The notes below the pieces were generated by a model. It did no database searches, was not told the origin of the DNA, and saw nothing but the letters and a program-made list of their open reading frames with translations. DNA of 64,000 bases, taken from Methanosphaerula palustris E1-9c (GTDB lineage Archaea; Halobacteriota; Methanomicrobia; Methanomicrobiales; Methanospirillaceae). The position numbers and the translations under genes are program-made. The stretch lies in NCBI RefSeq assembly GCF_000021965.1, contig NC_011832.1:1426001-1490000 (forward strand), read 5' to 3'. This document shows, piece after piece, positions 54,185 to 63,343 of the stretch (positions are counted from its first letter, which is position 1; the number at the start of each line of letters is the position of its first letter).

Positions 54185-54214
54185 AGATCCTTTTTAACTC
54201 TTCAAAAAGGATCT
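54185..54214 (+). promoter_or_regulatory. Hairpin with 11-bp perfect stem upstream of the SulP gene
   Basis: AGATCCTTTTT and AAAAAGGATCT flank an 8-nt loop (aactcttc). The hairpin lies about 170 nt before the SulP start. It could be a terminator for an upstream transcript in either direction or a leader structure. Confidence 0.5.
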
Positions 54215-54381
54215 ACTGTTTGATTTATCGCGCAGATGAATCACACGGATTCGTTGTCACTTCGCGTTCAGAAGATTGTACTCACGTGCTTCCTTTCACA
54301 TCGGGAAGATCCAGAGCAGCGGTACTATGGGACAGCACAGAGAGACAATTGCAGCGGTACACTGTGATTTCATGGAGAATC

Positions 54382-56085
54382 ATGCCACAATCTGAAGAGA
54401 TAGTAAAGAAAATAAAAAAATTCCCTGTTCTTTTGGGAATTCTTCCGATCAAACGATCCCAGGTGCCACTGGATAGTATTGCGGGCATTTCCCTCGCTGC
54501 CCTTGCAATTCCCGAAGTGATGGGATATGCAAAAATTGCAGGTATGCCGATCGTATCCGGCCTTTATACCCTTCTGATCCCCCTGGCACTGTTTGCTATC
54601 TTCGGATCTTCACGCCACCTTGTGGTTGGGGCAGATTCTGCCACTGCAGCGATCCTTGCCACTGCGCTGGTGACCATGGCTCTGCCCGGATCTTCTCAAT
54701 ATAGTGCCCTTGCAGGAATGGTTGCACTGCTTGCCGCGGGATTTTTAATCCTTTCCCGTATCTTTAAGCTCGGTTTTATTGCAGATTTTCTCTCCCGCTC
54801 GGTCCTTATCGGATTTCTGACGGGTGTTGGGATCCAGGTTGCTCTGAGCCAGATTCCCGGTATGTTCGGGGTACCGAACGAGGTGCAGAATCCCATTCTT
54901 CAGTTAGCGCATATGGTCGCAACAGAAATCCCCCAGATGAACGGGATAACCATCATCCTTTCGATCCTTGTTCTTGTCATCATTATGGGTGGAAACAGGG
55001 TTATGAAAAAATTGCCCTGGGCATTTCTTGTGGTAATCGGGACGATCGTCACGAGCTGGGCGCTGAACCTTACCTCCCTTGGAGTGGCAACGATCGGCAC
55101 CGTGCCAGGTGGCTTTCCGTTGATTGCATTTCCTGCCGTGCCGCTCGACCAGGTCCCCAACCTCCTTGGCGTCGCGGCTGCCTGTTTTATTGTGATTCTT
55201 GCTCAAAGCGCAGCAACGTCACGGGCATATGCCGTGCGATACGAAGAAAAATTTGATGAGAATGTCGACCTTGTCGGTCTCAGCCTGTCCAATCTGGCTG
55301 CCGGCCTGTCAGGTTCATTCGTTATCAACGGGAGCCCCACAAAGACCGAGATGGTAGACAATGCCGGGGGAAGATCCCAGCTTGCACAGATTGTTACGGC
55401 TGGAGTCGTGCTCATCGTGCTGCTGTTTGTCACGGCGCCGCTCTCCTACCTGCCCAGTGCAGTGCTGGCCTCTATTGTATTCACCATCGGGGTTAATCTC
55501 ATCGATCTCAACGGTTTGAGAAACCTCCTGTACCGCCGTCCGGTTGAATTTATGGTGGCGCTCATCACGGCATTGACGGTGATCTTTATCAGTGTGGGAT
55601 GGGGTATCGCCCTCGCGGTCGTGCTCTCCATCATTGCTCATCTTCGTCACAGTTACCGACCTCTGAATTTTCTCCTGGTCGAATCCCCGGACCGGGGATG
55701 GGCGTTAACTTCCATCCAATCCCGGAGGCAGGCTGCACCGGGACTTGCGGTGTACCATTTCGGAGCAAACCTGTATTATGCCAATGAAGCACGATTCACC
55801 AGTGATATCCTTGAGATCGTAAAAAACGCCAGTCCCTCGTTGAGATGGCTGTGCCTGTCTGCTTCATCGATACAGGATATTGATTATTCCGGCTCTGAAG
55901 CGCTAAAACAACTTCACGGGGAACTCAAAAAACGGGGTATCGTGCTGGTCCTGAGCTCTGTCGAAGACCAGGTCATGCACCAATTAGAGCGGGACAACCT
56001 CATCGATCTGATCGGAAAAGAACACATATTCGAGTTCACCAGAGATATGATCGTTGCGTATCAAAAATTACCGGAGAGATCGTGA
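54382..56085 (+). CDS. SulP-family anion transporter with STAS domain
   Basis: 567 residues from MPQSEEIVKKIKKF; GGAG precedes this ATG and the frame upstream lacks protein character. Membrane helices begin near residue 30; the first-helix pattern DSIAGISLAALAIPEVMGYAKIAGMP is the SulP signature. Further helices run to about residue 425. The C-terminal ~130 residues form a STAS domain (VYHFGANLYYANEARFTSDIL ... LCLSASSIQDIDYSGSEALKQLHGELKKRGI). It likely imports sulfate, bicarbonate or another anion by proton or sodium symport. It stands alone. Confidence 0.9.
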   Translation: MPQSEEIVKKIKKFPVLLGILPIKRSQVPLDSIAGISLAALAIPEVMGYAKIAGMPIVSGLYTLLIPLALFAIFGSSRHLVVGADSATAAILATALVTMALPGSSQYSALAGMVALLAAGFLILSRIFKLGFIADFLSRSVLIGFLTGVGIQVALSQIPGMFGVPNEVQNPILQLAHMVATEIPQMNGITIILSILVLVIIMGGNRVMKKLPWAFLVVIGTIVTSWALNLTSLGVATIGTVPGGFPLIAFPAVPLDQVPNLLGVAAACFIVILAQSAATSRAYAVRYEEKFDENVDLVGLSLSNLAAGLSGSFVINGSPTKTEMVDNAGGRSQLAQIVTAGVVLIVLLFVTAPLSYLPSAVLASIVFTIGVNLIDLNGLRNLLYRRPVEFMVALITALTVIFISVGWGIALAVVLSIIAHLRHSYRPLNFLLVESPDRGWALTSIQSRRQAAPGLAVYHFGANLYYANEARFTSDILEIVKNASPSLRWLCLSASSIQDIDYSGSEALKQLHGELKKRGIVLVLSSVEDQVMHQLERDNLIDLIGKEHIFEFTRDMIVAYQKLPERS

Positions 56086-56180
56086 GGGATTCGCGAATCG
56101 GGGTTCATACCGACAAACATATTTCGGCATGCATTAGATTACGGCAATGATAGCAGGCGTCGTTGAGGCCGGCCCGAACA

Positions 56181-56190
56181 ATCTATATGT
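56181..56190 (+). promoter_or_regulatory. Probable TATA box of the HIT-MFS operon
   Basis: atctatatgt lies 36 nt before the first ATG of the operon, allowing a very short leader. Confidence 0.35.
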
Positions 56191-56225
56191 ACCGGCGATC
56201 GAATCTGATCGATGAGGGTTGACGA

Positions 56226-56606
56226 ATGGAGGAGATGACAGGGTGTCCGTTCTGCGGGCCGGCAGATGAGGAGATCGTGCTGCAGGGCCGGCTCTGGTAC
56301 GCGAGATGGGACCGGTTCCCGGTCAGCCCCGGCCACCTGCTCGTGATCCCCTTCCGGCACGTCGCCGGCCTCTTCGAGGCGACCGAAGAGGAGATGGCCG
56401 AGCTCCCCCGGCTGCTGCACGAGGCGAAGGCGATGGTCGACGGAACGTTCCACCCGGACGGCTACAATATCGGGGTGAACTGCGGAGAGGCCGCCGGCCA
56501 GACCGTGATGCACCTCCATGTCCACCTGATCCCGCGGTACCGCGGGGACATGGACGACCCCCGCGGTGGTGTCCGGGGCGTGATCCCGGGTCGACGGGTG
56601 TACTGA
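56226..56606 (+). CDS. HIT-family nucleotide hydrolase/transferase
   Basis: 126 residues. An N-terminal CPFCGPADEE pair may bind zinc. The HIT motif is HLHVHLIPR near residue 100, preceded by NCGEAAGQTVM as expected. These proteins hydrolyse or transfer nucleotidyl groups (diadenosine polyphosphates, AMP-lysine). It is the first gene of a four-gene set on the same strand; the next starts 51 nt later. Confidence 0.88.
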   Translation: MEEMTGCPFCGPADEEIVLQGRLWYARWDRFPVSPGHLLVIPFRHVAGLFEATEEEMAELPRLLHEAKAMVDGTFHPDGYNIGVNCGEAAGQTVMHLHVHLIPRYRGDMDDPRGGVRGVIPGRRVY

Positions 56607-56657
56607 ACGGACCGGCGATCCACACCCTTTATCCCGGAGTGAAACCAACCCGTTTCG

Positions 56658-57290
56658 ATGAGTCAGCTTGACCTCGAACGGTTCGACTTCCTCCGGGAGG
56701 CAGCCGAGGAGATGGGGGCACTGCAGGCCAGGGTGATCCCGGCTGACCTGATCGTCGTCGAGCACCACGTCACCCTGAAATGCAGGTCAGGGTGCAGGAG
56801 TTACGGGAACAAACTGACCTGCCCCCCCCACGTCCCGACCCCGAAAGAGTTCGTGAAGATCCTCAAGGGGTACTCCGTCGCCCTGATCGTGAAGTTTCCA
56901 TCGCCGGCCCAGGCCGACGACGAGTTGATCCTTTCGATCTCCAGGTCCTGGCTGGATCCCGACTCCCCTAAAGAGACGACTGAGGAGACGACCCGGTTCT
57001 GGTCGGAGTACTTCACCGATGCCACGCTGATCCTCGATCTGATGCTCGACCTGGAGAAACTCGCCATCGACCACGGCCATGCCTTCGCCCTCGCCATGGT
57101 GAACGCCTCTTGCCGGCTCTGTGAAACCTGCAACATCAAAAACGGCGTCTGCCTCAATCCAACCCGGGCCAGGATCCCTGAACATGCGGTCGGGATCAAC
57201 ATAAAACGGACCGCTGAGAAGGCAGGGATGCCGATACGCTTCTCGATATCTGGCCGGGCCGAACAGATGGCTCTGCTGCTGATCGAATGA
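56658..57290 (+). CDS. DUF2284 metal-binding protein
   Basis: 210 residues. Two Cys clusters are visible: CRSGCRSYGNKLTCPP (about 42-56) and CRLCETCNIKNGVC (about 155-168), a pattern that fits an iron-sulfur or zinc-binding protein of the DUF2284 family. The function of the family is not settled; it is common in anaerobes. Its stop overlaps the next start (ATGA), so translation is coupled. Confidence 0.8.
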   Translation: MSQLDLERFDFLREAAEEMGALQARVIPADLIVVEHHVTLKCRSGCRSYGNKLTCPPHVPTPKEFVKILKGYSVALIVKFPSPAQADDELILSISRSWLDPDSPKETTEETTRFWSEYFTDATLILDLMLDLEKLAIDHGHAFALAMVNASCRLCETCNIKNGVCLNPTRARIPEHAVGINIKRTAEKAGMPIRFSISGRAEQMALLLIE

Positions 57291-58213
57291 GAATACCGAT
57301 GACACCAGAGAACATACACCTCCGTCAGGCAGACCACCTCATGATCACCGTGCTCGTCGACAATCACGCCAACGCCCTGGTGACCCCGAGCGGAGGGACC
57401 GCCCCGCTCCTCGCCGAGCACGGCCTCTCCTGCCTGATCACGGTGCAGGCCGGGGACGAGACCCACAAAATCATGATGGACGCCGGCTTCTCGGCCACCT
57501 GCCTGCTGCAGAACGCGGAGAGTCTGGAGATCGACTGGAATGAAATTGAGGAGGTGGCGCTCAGCCACGGCCACTTCGACCACTTCGGCGGGGTGTATGC
57601 GGCCCTGCAGCGGATGGGAACACAGACCCCCCTGTCGCTCCACCCGGATGCGTTTCTGGAACGGCGGAAGAACGATCCGGTCGACGGGCCGGACCTGAGA
57701 CCCCGGCTGGACCGGGAAGCCCTTGAAGAGGCCGGCGCCGAAATCAGAACGGCCACCGGTCCCACACCGCTGGCCGACGGCCTCGTGCTGATGACCGGCG
57801 AGGTGCCCCGGACCACCACCTTCGAGCAGGGGTCCCCGTCATCAGAGGCGAGGATCGACGGAGCGTGGCAGCCTGACTCGTTCAGAGACGACCAGGGGCT
57901 GGTTGTCGACCTGAAGGGATTGGGGCTGGTGGTGATCAGCGGCTGTGCCCATGCCGGGATCATCAATACGATCAGGTATGCACAACACCTGGCCGGCACC
58001 GAACAGGTCCATGCCGTCATCGGCGGGTTCCATCTGAGCGGACCGGCCGGAGACCCCCTGATCGAACCAACGGTTCGGGCGATGCGGCAGATCGACCCGA
58101 CCTACCTGATTCCGCTCCATTGCACCGGCTGGAACGCCTCACGAGCGTTCGCCGACGCAATGCCGGACCAGTTCATCCTGAATACGGTAGGGACAACGTA
58201 CATCTTTCCATGA
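57287..58213 (+). CDS. Metallo-beta-lactamase-fold hydrolase
   Basis: 308 residues; the ATG overlaps the previous stop by 4 nt. The metal motif is SHGHFDHFGG (HxHxDH), with a C-terminal GCAHAGIINT and an IGGFHLSG block. That set resembles the group annotated 7,8-dihydropterin-6-methyl-4-(beta-D-ribofuranosyl)-aminobenzene 5'-phosphate synthase, an archaeal pterin-type enzyme. A role in methanopterin chemistry is only a family association, not shown. The stop overlaps the MFS start by 4 nt. Confidence 0.82.
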   Translation: MRIPMTPENIHLRQADHLMITVLVDNHANALVTPSGGTAPLLAEHGLSCLITVQAGDETHKIMMDAGFSATCLLQNAESLEIDWNEIEEVALSHGHFDHFGGVYAALQRMGTQTPLSLHPDAFLERRKNDPVDGPDLRPRLDREALEEAGAEIRTATGPTPLADGLVLMTGEVPRTTTFEQGSPSSEARIDGAWQPDSFRDDQGLVVDLKGLGLVVISGCAHAGIINTIRYAQHLAGTEQVHAVIGGFHLSGPAGDPLIEPTVRAMRQIDPTYLIPLHCTGWNASRAFADAMPDQFILNTVGTTYIFP

Positions 58214-59448
58214 CTCCCGCAACCCCGGTTCAAGACGGACCGATCCGAAGAGAGCAGCGGTACCTCGGCGATCGGGGCGTGATCGCCCTCGTCGCCCTGC
58301 TCAGTGCGTTCGTCCCCCTCTCCACCGATCTCTACCTGCCAGCCTTACCCACGATGGGGAACTACTTCTCGGTCTCGGTCCACCTGACCAACCTCACCCT
58401 GATCCTCTTCTTCATCTTCTTCAGCATCGGCCTGCTCTTCTGGGGTCCGCTCAGCGACAAGTACGGTCGCCGGCCGGTGCTGCTCGTCGGGCTGACCATC
58501 TATATCCTGGCAAGCGGCTCCTGTGCCCTTTCAGAGAACATCTACCTTCTGATCCTCTCCCGGGTGCTGCAGGCGATCGGGGGGAGTGCGGCCTCGGCCG
58601 TCGCCACCGCGATGGTCAAGGACCTCTTCGACGGGAGGCAGCGGGAGTCCGTGCTGGCCCTGGTCCAGTCGATGGTGGTGATAGCCCCGGCCGTCGCCCC
58701 GGTGCTGGGTGCCTATATGTTGAACTTCACCTCCTGGCGGGGGATCTTCTGGATCCTGGCCGGCATCGGTCTCTTCTCGATGGCCGGCTCGCTGGCGCTG
58801 AGTGAGACGCTCACGCACCGGTACACCGGCACCGTGGTCATGGCCATCGGCCGGCTGGGGACGGTGTTGAAGAATCCGGGATTCACCTCCCTGTTGCTGA
58901 CCTTCTCCCTGGTCAGTTCGGCCTCGCTGGCGTTCGTGGGCGCATCATCGTACATCTATCAGAACGGATTCGGTCTGAGCGAGCAGGGATTCAGTTACTT
59001 CTTTGCGCTGAACGCCCTGGGCCTGATCTCGGGACCGCTCCTCTATCTCCGTCTCTCGAGGAGCTTCAATCGAAATAGTATCATCACCGCCTGTTTTGTG
59101 GGGATGACCATCAGCGGCGGGCTGGTCTGCTGGTTGGGGAACCTGGGGCCATGGGCGTTTGCCCTCTCCCTGCTGCCGGCCTCGATCCTGGGGAGTGGAG
59201 CCCGTCCTGCCGGGGCGCACCTGATGCTGGAACAGCAGAAGGAGGATACCGGGTCGGCCTCGGCGTTGATAGGCTGTGCCGGACTGTTGCTGGGGAGCCT
59301 CGGGATGATTCTGATCTCACAGGACTGGGAGAACACCATTCTGGTCCTCGGACTGGTCAACCTCGTCATCGGGGTTCTCTGCGGAAGTCTCTGGCTGCTG
59401 ATCTCAAAACTGAAGATCGCCCAGGACGTCCCCGATTCTGTACGGTGA
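58210..59448 (+). CDS. MFS transporter, Bcr/CflA drug-resistance type
   Basis: 412 residues with 12 likely helices. The start overlaps the previous stop by 4 nt. The motif LSAFVPLSTDLYLPALPTM is typical of the Bcr/CflA family, and the helix 2-3 loop reads GPLSDKYGRRPVLLVGL. It probably exports small organic compounds by proton exchange. The tight coupling with a metallo-beta-lactamase and DUF2284 protein suggests export or detoxification of a compound handled by these enzymes. Confidence 0.87.
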   Translation: MTPATPVQDGPIRREQRYLGDRGVIALVALLSAFVPLSTDLYLPALPTMGNYFSVSVHLTNLTLILFFIFFSIGLLFWGPLSDKYGRRPVLLVGLTIYILASGSCALSENIYLLILSRVLQAIGGSAASAVATAMVKDLFDGRQRESVLALVQSMVVIAPAVAPVLGAYMLNFTSWRGIFWILAGIGLFSMAGSLALSETLTHRYTGTVVMAIGRLGTVLKNPGFTSLLLTFSLVSSASLAFVGASSYIYQNGFGLSEQGFSYFFALNALGLISGPLLYLRLSRSFNRNSIITACFVGMTISGGLVCWLGNLGPWAFALSLLPASILGSGARPAGAHLMLEQQKEDTGSASALIGCAGLLLGSLGMILISQDWENTILVLGLVNLVIGVLCGSLWLLISKLKIAQDVPDSVR

Positions 59449-59813
59449 ACGGTGGGAATGGGAGTTAGCCGGCGGGCATCCTTTGAGTTATTGTGAATCT
59501 GTCAAATACTCGAATAATTTTTGGTTATGGTTGAGTTGAGAAAACAGGTCAGTTTATATCCAGAGATCAGTATCAATCACGACTTATAGGTCGTTGTATC
59601 TCCAATATAACAGCTGAATATCGGCCCAAGTTGGCAGAAGACTATATCAAAAAATCCATTGATGCCGCAGGCAATCACTCAACCACACAGGAGAAAAACA
59701 TCACTCGGGCGGTCGCCCCGGTTGACACAGCCTGATCGGTCTGGGGACTTGAAATGAATAGGATAACTCCATTTTTGAGGGTTTCAACAGAGCTGAAATT
59801 CTTACATATATCT
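59449..59813. other. Gap with possible short remnant
   Basis: A 20-codon frame (MVELRKQVSLYPEISINHDL, from 59527) stops, and a protein-like frame without start follows (ITAEYRPKLAEDYIKKSID ... TRAVAPVDTA, to about 59733). I cannot assign either. No other feature is supported. Confidence 0.25.
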
Positions 59814-61379
59814 CTAACGCGTGAATCTCCTCACAAATATCGAGATGAACGATGCCCACATGAACGTCCCCAAGAGAGCTTCAATGGAAGCAATTATTTC
59901 AGGAATCCCCGAGTTGGGGTACATCCCTCCATATCCAGGAGTCATGGCATTGACGATGCTGAAATATATATAACCAGATGGATTGGGTGATGGAAGGGCC
60001 TGTAGCATCCAGAAAAATCCAGCAAAGATACCGATTACTGCCATCCATATAATGAACGTATTGAGCGGCTTTACACCATAACAAAAAAATTTTTCAAGAA
60101 ATATCCAATCGAGAGATCTGATCACCGCGTTCTTTTTTTGTTTCCTTTTCGCAACCATTTCTTTAAAATAATATTCATCAGCTCGTTGTTTATTTCCCGC
60201 CTCTTCACACGCCCGTTTCGCCCTTCGAAAAGCCTCTTCCTGAGAACTATACTTTTCAAAAGTGTTTGGGGAGAAAATAAAACTTCCAGTTATTTTTGAT
60301 TTTTTAAAAGTGGCATCGCCTGTAATTGTTGATTTTGAGAGGTCTAAATCGTTGGATATATCTGTTCCAGAAAAAGAAATATTTTTTATTTTGCAGTTAT
60401 CAAAGCAAATTTTTCTCTGAATATTTGCATTATTAAAAATCGCATTATTAAATCGGGTCGGTTTTGTTCGATCCGCCGCTGTAAACGAGACATCTTTCTT
60501 GAAGGTCGCCCCATTAAAACCGGCATCTCCGTCGAAGGTCGTCTTATTAAACCTGGCATCTCCATCGAAGGTCACCCCTTCAAAATTGGCATCTCCGTGG
60601 AAGGTCGCCCTATTAAACCTGGAATTCCCGTCGAAGGTCGCTCCGTTAAAACCGCCAAATCGGTTGAAGGTCACCCCATTAAAACTGGCATCTCCGTCGA
60701 AGGTCGTCTCATTAAACCTGACATTTCCGTGGAAGAACACCCCATTAAAACTGGCATTTCCGTCGAAGGTCGCCCTATTAAACTTGGAATTTCCGTCGAA
60801 GGTCGCCCCATTAAAACCGGCAAATCTGTCGAAGGTCGCCCCTTCAAAACTGGCACCTCCTTTGAAGTTCGCCTCAACAAAACTGGCACCTTTGGTGAAG
60901 ATCGCCCCCTTGATCCAGGTATCTCTGTCAAAGGTCGTCTCATTAAACCTGGCATATCCGTAGAAGGTCACCCTATTAAAACCGGCAAATCTGTCGAAGT
61001 TCGCCCCTTCAAAACTGGCATCTCCTTTGAAGTTCGCCCCTTCAAAACTGGCACCTCCTTTGAAGTTCACCTCAACAAAACTGGCATCTCCTTCAAAGGT
61101 CGCCCTATTAAAAATTGGGCGAAGTAATAATTTATCCTTAAAAAAATCCGATTCCGGAATTTTCGCCCCTTCAAAATTAAAATCGCTTTTGGTAATCTTA
61201 TCATTTATTTTCTTGATTTTCAACTCATTTATCATAGCATATTCTGGACTTGATTTGTCAGGGAAATCGATATGAAGGATACAAAAATCCGCTCCTTCTA
61301 ATGGTTCCTCATCGCAATCGTTGCCATCGCTAAATTTGTATTTACACATTACTAAAAATAAAGAGGAAGCCGACTCCAT
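59814..61379 (-). CDS. Pentapeptide-repeat protein fused to a two-helix ion channel
   Basis: 521 residues from MESASSLFLVMCKYKFS; GAGG lies before this ATG, while the next Met (61349) matches the family start better. A short Cys-containing head (CKYKFSDGNDCDEEPLEGADFC) is followed by about 30 pentapeptide repeats (A(N/T)F.G.A.F..). This makes a right-handed quadrilateral helix from about residue 70 to 350. The C-terminus has a helix (PLNTFIIWMAVIGIFAGFFWML), a pore loop with AMTPGYGG (compare TVGYG of potassium channels) and a last helix (IEALLGTFMWASFISIF). It is likely a membrane channel gated or scaffolded by the repeat domain. The repeat DNA is itself a degenerate 15-bp repeat. Confidence 0.8.
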   Translation of the reverse strand: MESASSLFLVMCKYKFSDGNDCDEEPLEGADFCILHIDFPDKSSPEYAMINELKIKKINDKITKSDFNFEGAKIPESDFFKDKLLLRPIFNRATFEGDASFVEVNFKGGASFEGANFKGDASFEGANFDRFAGFNRVTFYGYARFNETTFDRDTWIKGAIFTKGASFVEANFKGGASFEGATFDRFAGFNGATFDGNSKFNRATFDGNASFNGVFFHGNVRFNETTFDGDASFNGVTFNRFGGFNGATFDGNSRFNRATFHGDANFEGVTFDGDARFNKTTFDGDAGFNGATFKKDVSFTAADRTKPTRFNNAIFNNANIQRKICFDNCKIKNISFSGTDISNDLDLSKSTITGDATFKKSKITGSFIFSPNTFEKYSSQEEAFRRAKRACEEAGNKQRADEYYFKEMVAKRKQKKNAVIRSLDWIFLEKFFCYGVKPLNTFIIWMAVIGIFAGFFWMLQALPSPNPSGYIYFSIVNAMTPGYGGMYPNSGIPEIIASIEALLGTFMWASFISIFVRRFTR

Positions 61380-61500
61380 ATAAATGCCTCGAATTAATTC
61401 TTGTCGATCTCCGATTTCACGCTGCAGTATGAACATGCTCTGGTCATGAAAATTCCATCGTACCTTTTACCAAAAGGGGATAATAGATAATATATAGTTC

Positions 61501-61518
61501 CGATAGTTCGCTAATTTA
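61501..61518. repeat. Solo IS end next to the ISH3-like element
   Basis: cgatagttcgctaattta resembles the terminal repeat of the neighbouring element (cagtagttcgctaatttt read from its right end) and points in the same direction as its left end, 56 nt away. It may be the trace of an earlier insertion. Confidence 0.4.
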
Positions 61519-61556
61519 GTACGGTGCCCGGAAGTACCATTGATCATCAATATCCT

Positions 61557-62873
61557 CAGTACTTAGCTAATTTTGCTCCGTGTCTTTTTCATTCATCAGC
61601 GTTCCAAGTCTCCTTCAGTTATACTGGGTTTCTGAGGGCAGGAATTTTTATCACGACCTTTAAAATTACTCGTACGGCCTCCCAGACAAATAACTTGAAC
61701 TGATCAAATCTGAACGCGCCTATCTCAATAGTTCTTGGACCTTGTTTCACGGGTGAGAATCGTGCCCAAAGCACCGCCATCCAGAGATTTTTAAGCAGAA
61801 ACGAGATAATAGCAAAGAGATATCGGATCACCGGATTTCGGGTTGATGTCCTGGGTTTGACCAGGTTACGCATCCGGTACGACGACTCGATCGCAAACCT
61901 GGATCAGTAGGTCTTATGAATCCGCTGGGGATCCCAGGATATACCATGTACCACATATCCAAGGTTCTCGACCCCATGTTTCCCTCGTTTTCCTTTAGCA
62001 TACTTCACGTTTATTGCAATCTTCAGATGAAGCGAGGGTTTTCCACGCATAATATAATCTCCAAACCGTGATTTTGTTCCGTTCAGGAGTTTTTTCATTG
62101 CTCGACTGTGTTTTCTGACCGGGACGATGAATGGGATCTGAACGGTTGTCAGGAAGTCGATTACCTTTCGTGCGTAGAATTCCCGATCCAGACAGAGTGC
62201 CTGGATCCTCAGACCCGCTGTTGTGATTGCATCCAGACAGTGGGCGATATATGCGACCTTGGATGTACCCTGTGTCACAGGGTAGACCGCCAGGGTTACC
62301 TGGCGGTCCTGGGTGATCGCATAGATTGTAACGTAGGAATAGAACTCGTTCGTTGATTTCTTGAGCCGACTTCGGATGACATATCCCTCGTTTTCAGGTG
62401 AAACCGTCCCATAATATGGATCATTGGTGTAATCAATGGCGAACGTGTATGCCTTTCCAGGCATGAGGATCGCAGAGATCACATGAGTCAGAATCGTGGC
62501 ATTCGCAGATTAGAGATAATCCATCCGGAGTTTGGAAAGATGATACCGAAGTGAGGTTTCACATGGACTCTTCTCCAGAAGCGAGCTGATCGAATGGATT
62601 GACTGTCGCTCAACTGCCATCTCAACGAGTGTACGAAAGATAGTAGTTTGGGTTAGGGATCCCTGAATTGGAATATTCACATGACCGCTCAGAGCGGCTA
62701 CAGCCAGATCACAACATTCTTTCGGACGAACGTAAGAAACATCAGTGCAGAGTCTGCTCCCGGTTTGTAAGACCATAGGGGGCAGCCTGCAAAGTATAAA
62801 GATCTTCCTATTTTATCGATAAATTAATGATCAACTGCATATTTGAACGCTTTATAAAATTAGCGAACTACTG
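61557..62873 (-). mobile_element. ISH3-like insertion sequence, inactivated
   Basis: 1317 bp. The terminal repeats are 18 bp and match at 16 positions (left CAGTACTTAGCTAATTTT, right complement CAGTAGTTCGCTAATTTT). A 5-bp direct repeat ATCCT flanks both ends (61552-61556 and 62874-62878), as expected for the target-site duplication of ISH3/IS4-type elements. The transposase is on the minus strand and carries two in-frame stops. Confidence 0.75.
61619..62776 (-). pseudogene. ISH3-family DDE transposase with two nonsense codons
   Basis: One frame on the minus strand covers the entire gene; it starts MVLQTGSRLCTDVSYVRP, and TAA (62510-62512) and TGA (61904-61906) interrupt it without a frameshift. 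The DDE residues can be placed: Asp of AIDYTNDPYYG, Asp of LCLDREFY and Glu of FAIESSYRM, the last two spanning the second stop. The C-terminal helix (RYLFAIISFLLKNLWMAVLWARF) is intact. Without suppression the protein cannot be made in full, so the element depends on outside transposase. Confidence 0.75.
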
Positions 62874-63082
62874 ATCCTGGAAAATGGGAAGATCTATATC
62901 CATTGCATGCTGCCCATTATGGTCCTCCGATCCAGGAGCAGATCCTGGCCGCCCTAGTGACGATCGATCATCTTCGTGGATTTGATCCATTATCATAATC
63001 CAGATCCTCGTAACCCCCCGTTTTATCTTTACCATTACAAAAAAGAAGACTTGAAGAACCCCTACGGAAGAACATACTGTCT

Positions 63083-63343
63083 ATGCGAACGCCCCTTGTT
63101 CTACTCAGTCTCTTACTCTGTGGCCTCCGGATCGCCGGCTACACGTCGTCACCGAATACGACAACGGCATCCACACCTACAACACAAGCGCTCACCACTG
63201 ACACATCGGCCCCGGTCTCCATCACCCTGGCTGACATCGAAATGATAAAGCCGGCGCTGGAGTCCCCGACCTCCTCACCAGAGAATGTGAATGCATACCC
63301 GAAAAGAGATCGGGTTCATTCCTGCGACCTCTTCACCACATAG
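63083..63343 (+). pseudogene. Degenerate Ser/Thr-rich lipoprotein copy
   Basis: 86 residues starting MRTPLVLLSLLLCGLRIAGYTSSPN. It aligns with the start of the 40384 lipoprotein (MRTSLLLIICLLFCGLLISGCTS); the lipobox Cys has become Tyr and an Arg now lies in the hydrophobic core. The low-complexity part is cut short, and the 3' end overlaps the acetyltransferase gene on the other strand by 28 nt. It is probably not a functional lipoprotein. Confidence 0.5.

Larger units (their letters stand above)
53906..54381. other. Gap with two perfect inverted repeats upstream of the SulP gene
   Basis: A plus-strand frame is open through part of this stretch but has no protein character. The stretch contains an 8-bp inverted repeat (53959-53979) and an 11-bp inverted repeat (54185-54214), listed separately. 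Confidence 0.4.

Noticed and set aside
60499-61127. Long plus-strand frames opposite the pentapeptide-repeat gene
   Set aside because: They are open only because the 15-bp coding repeats lack stops in the other direction; the minus strand has the family features and the ribosome site.
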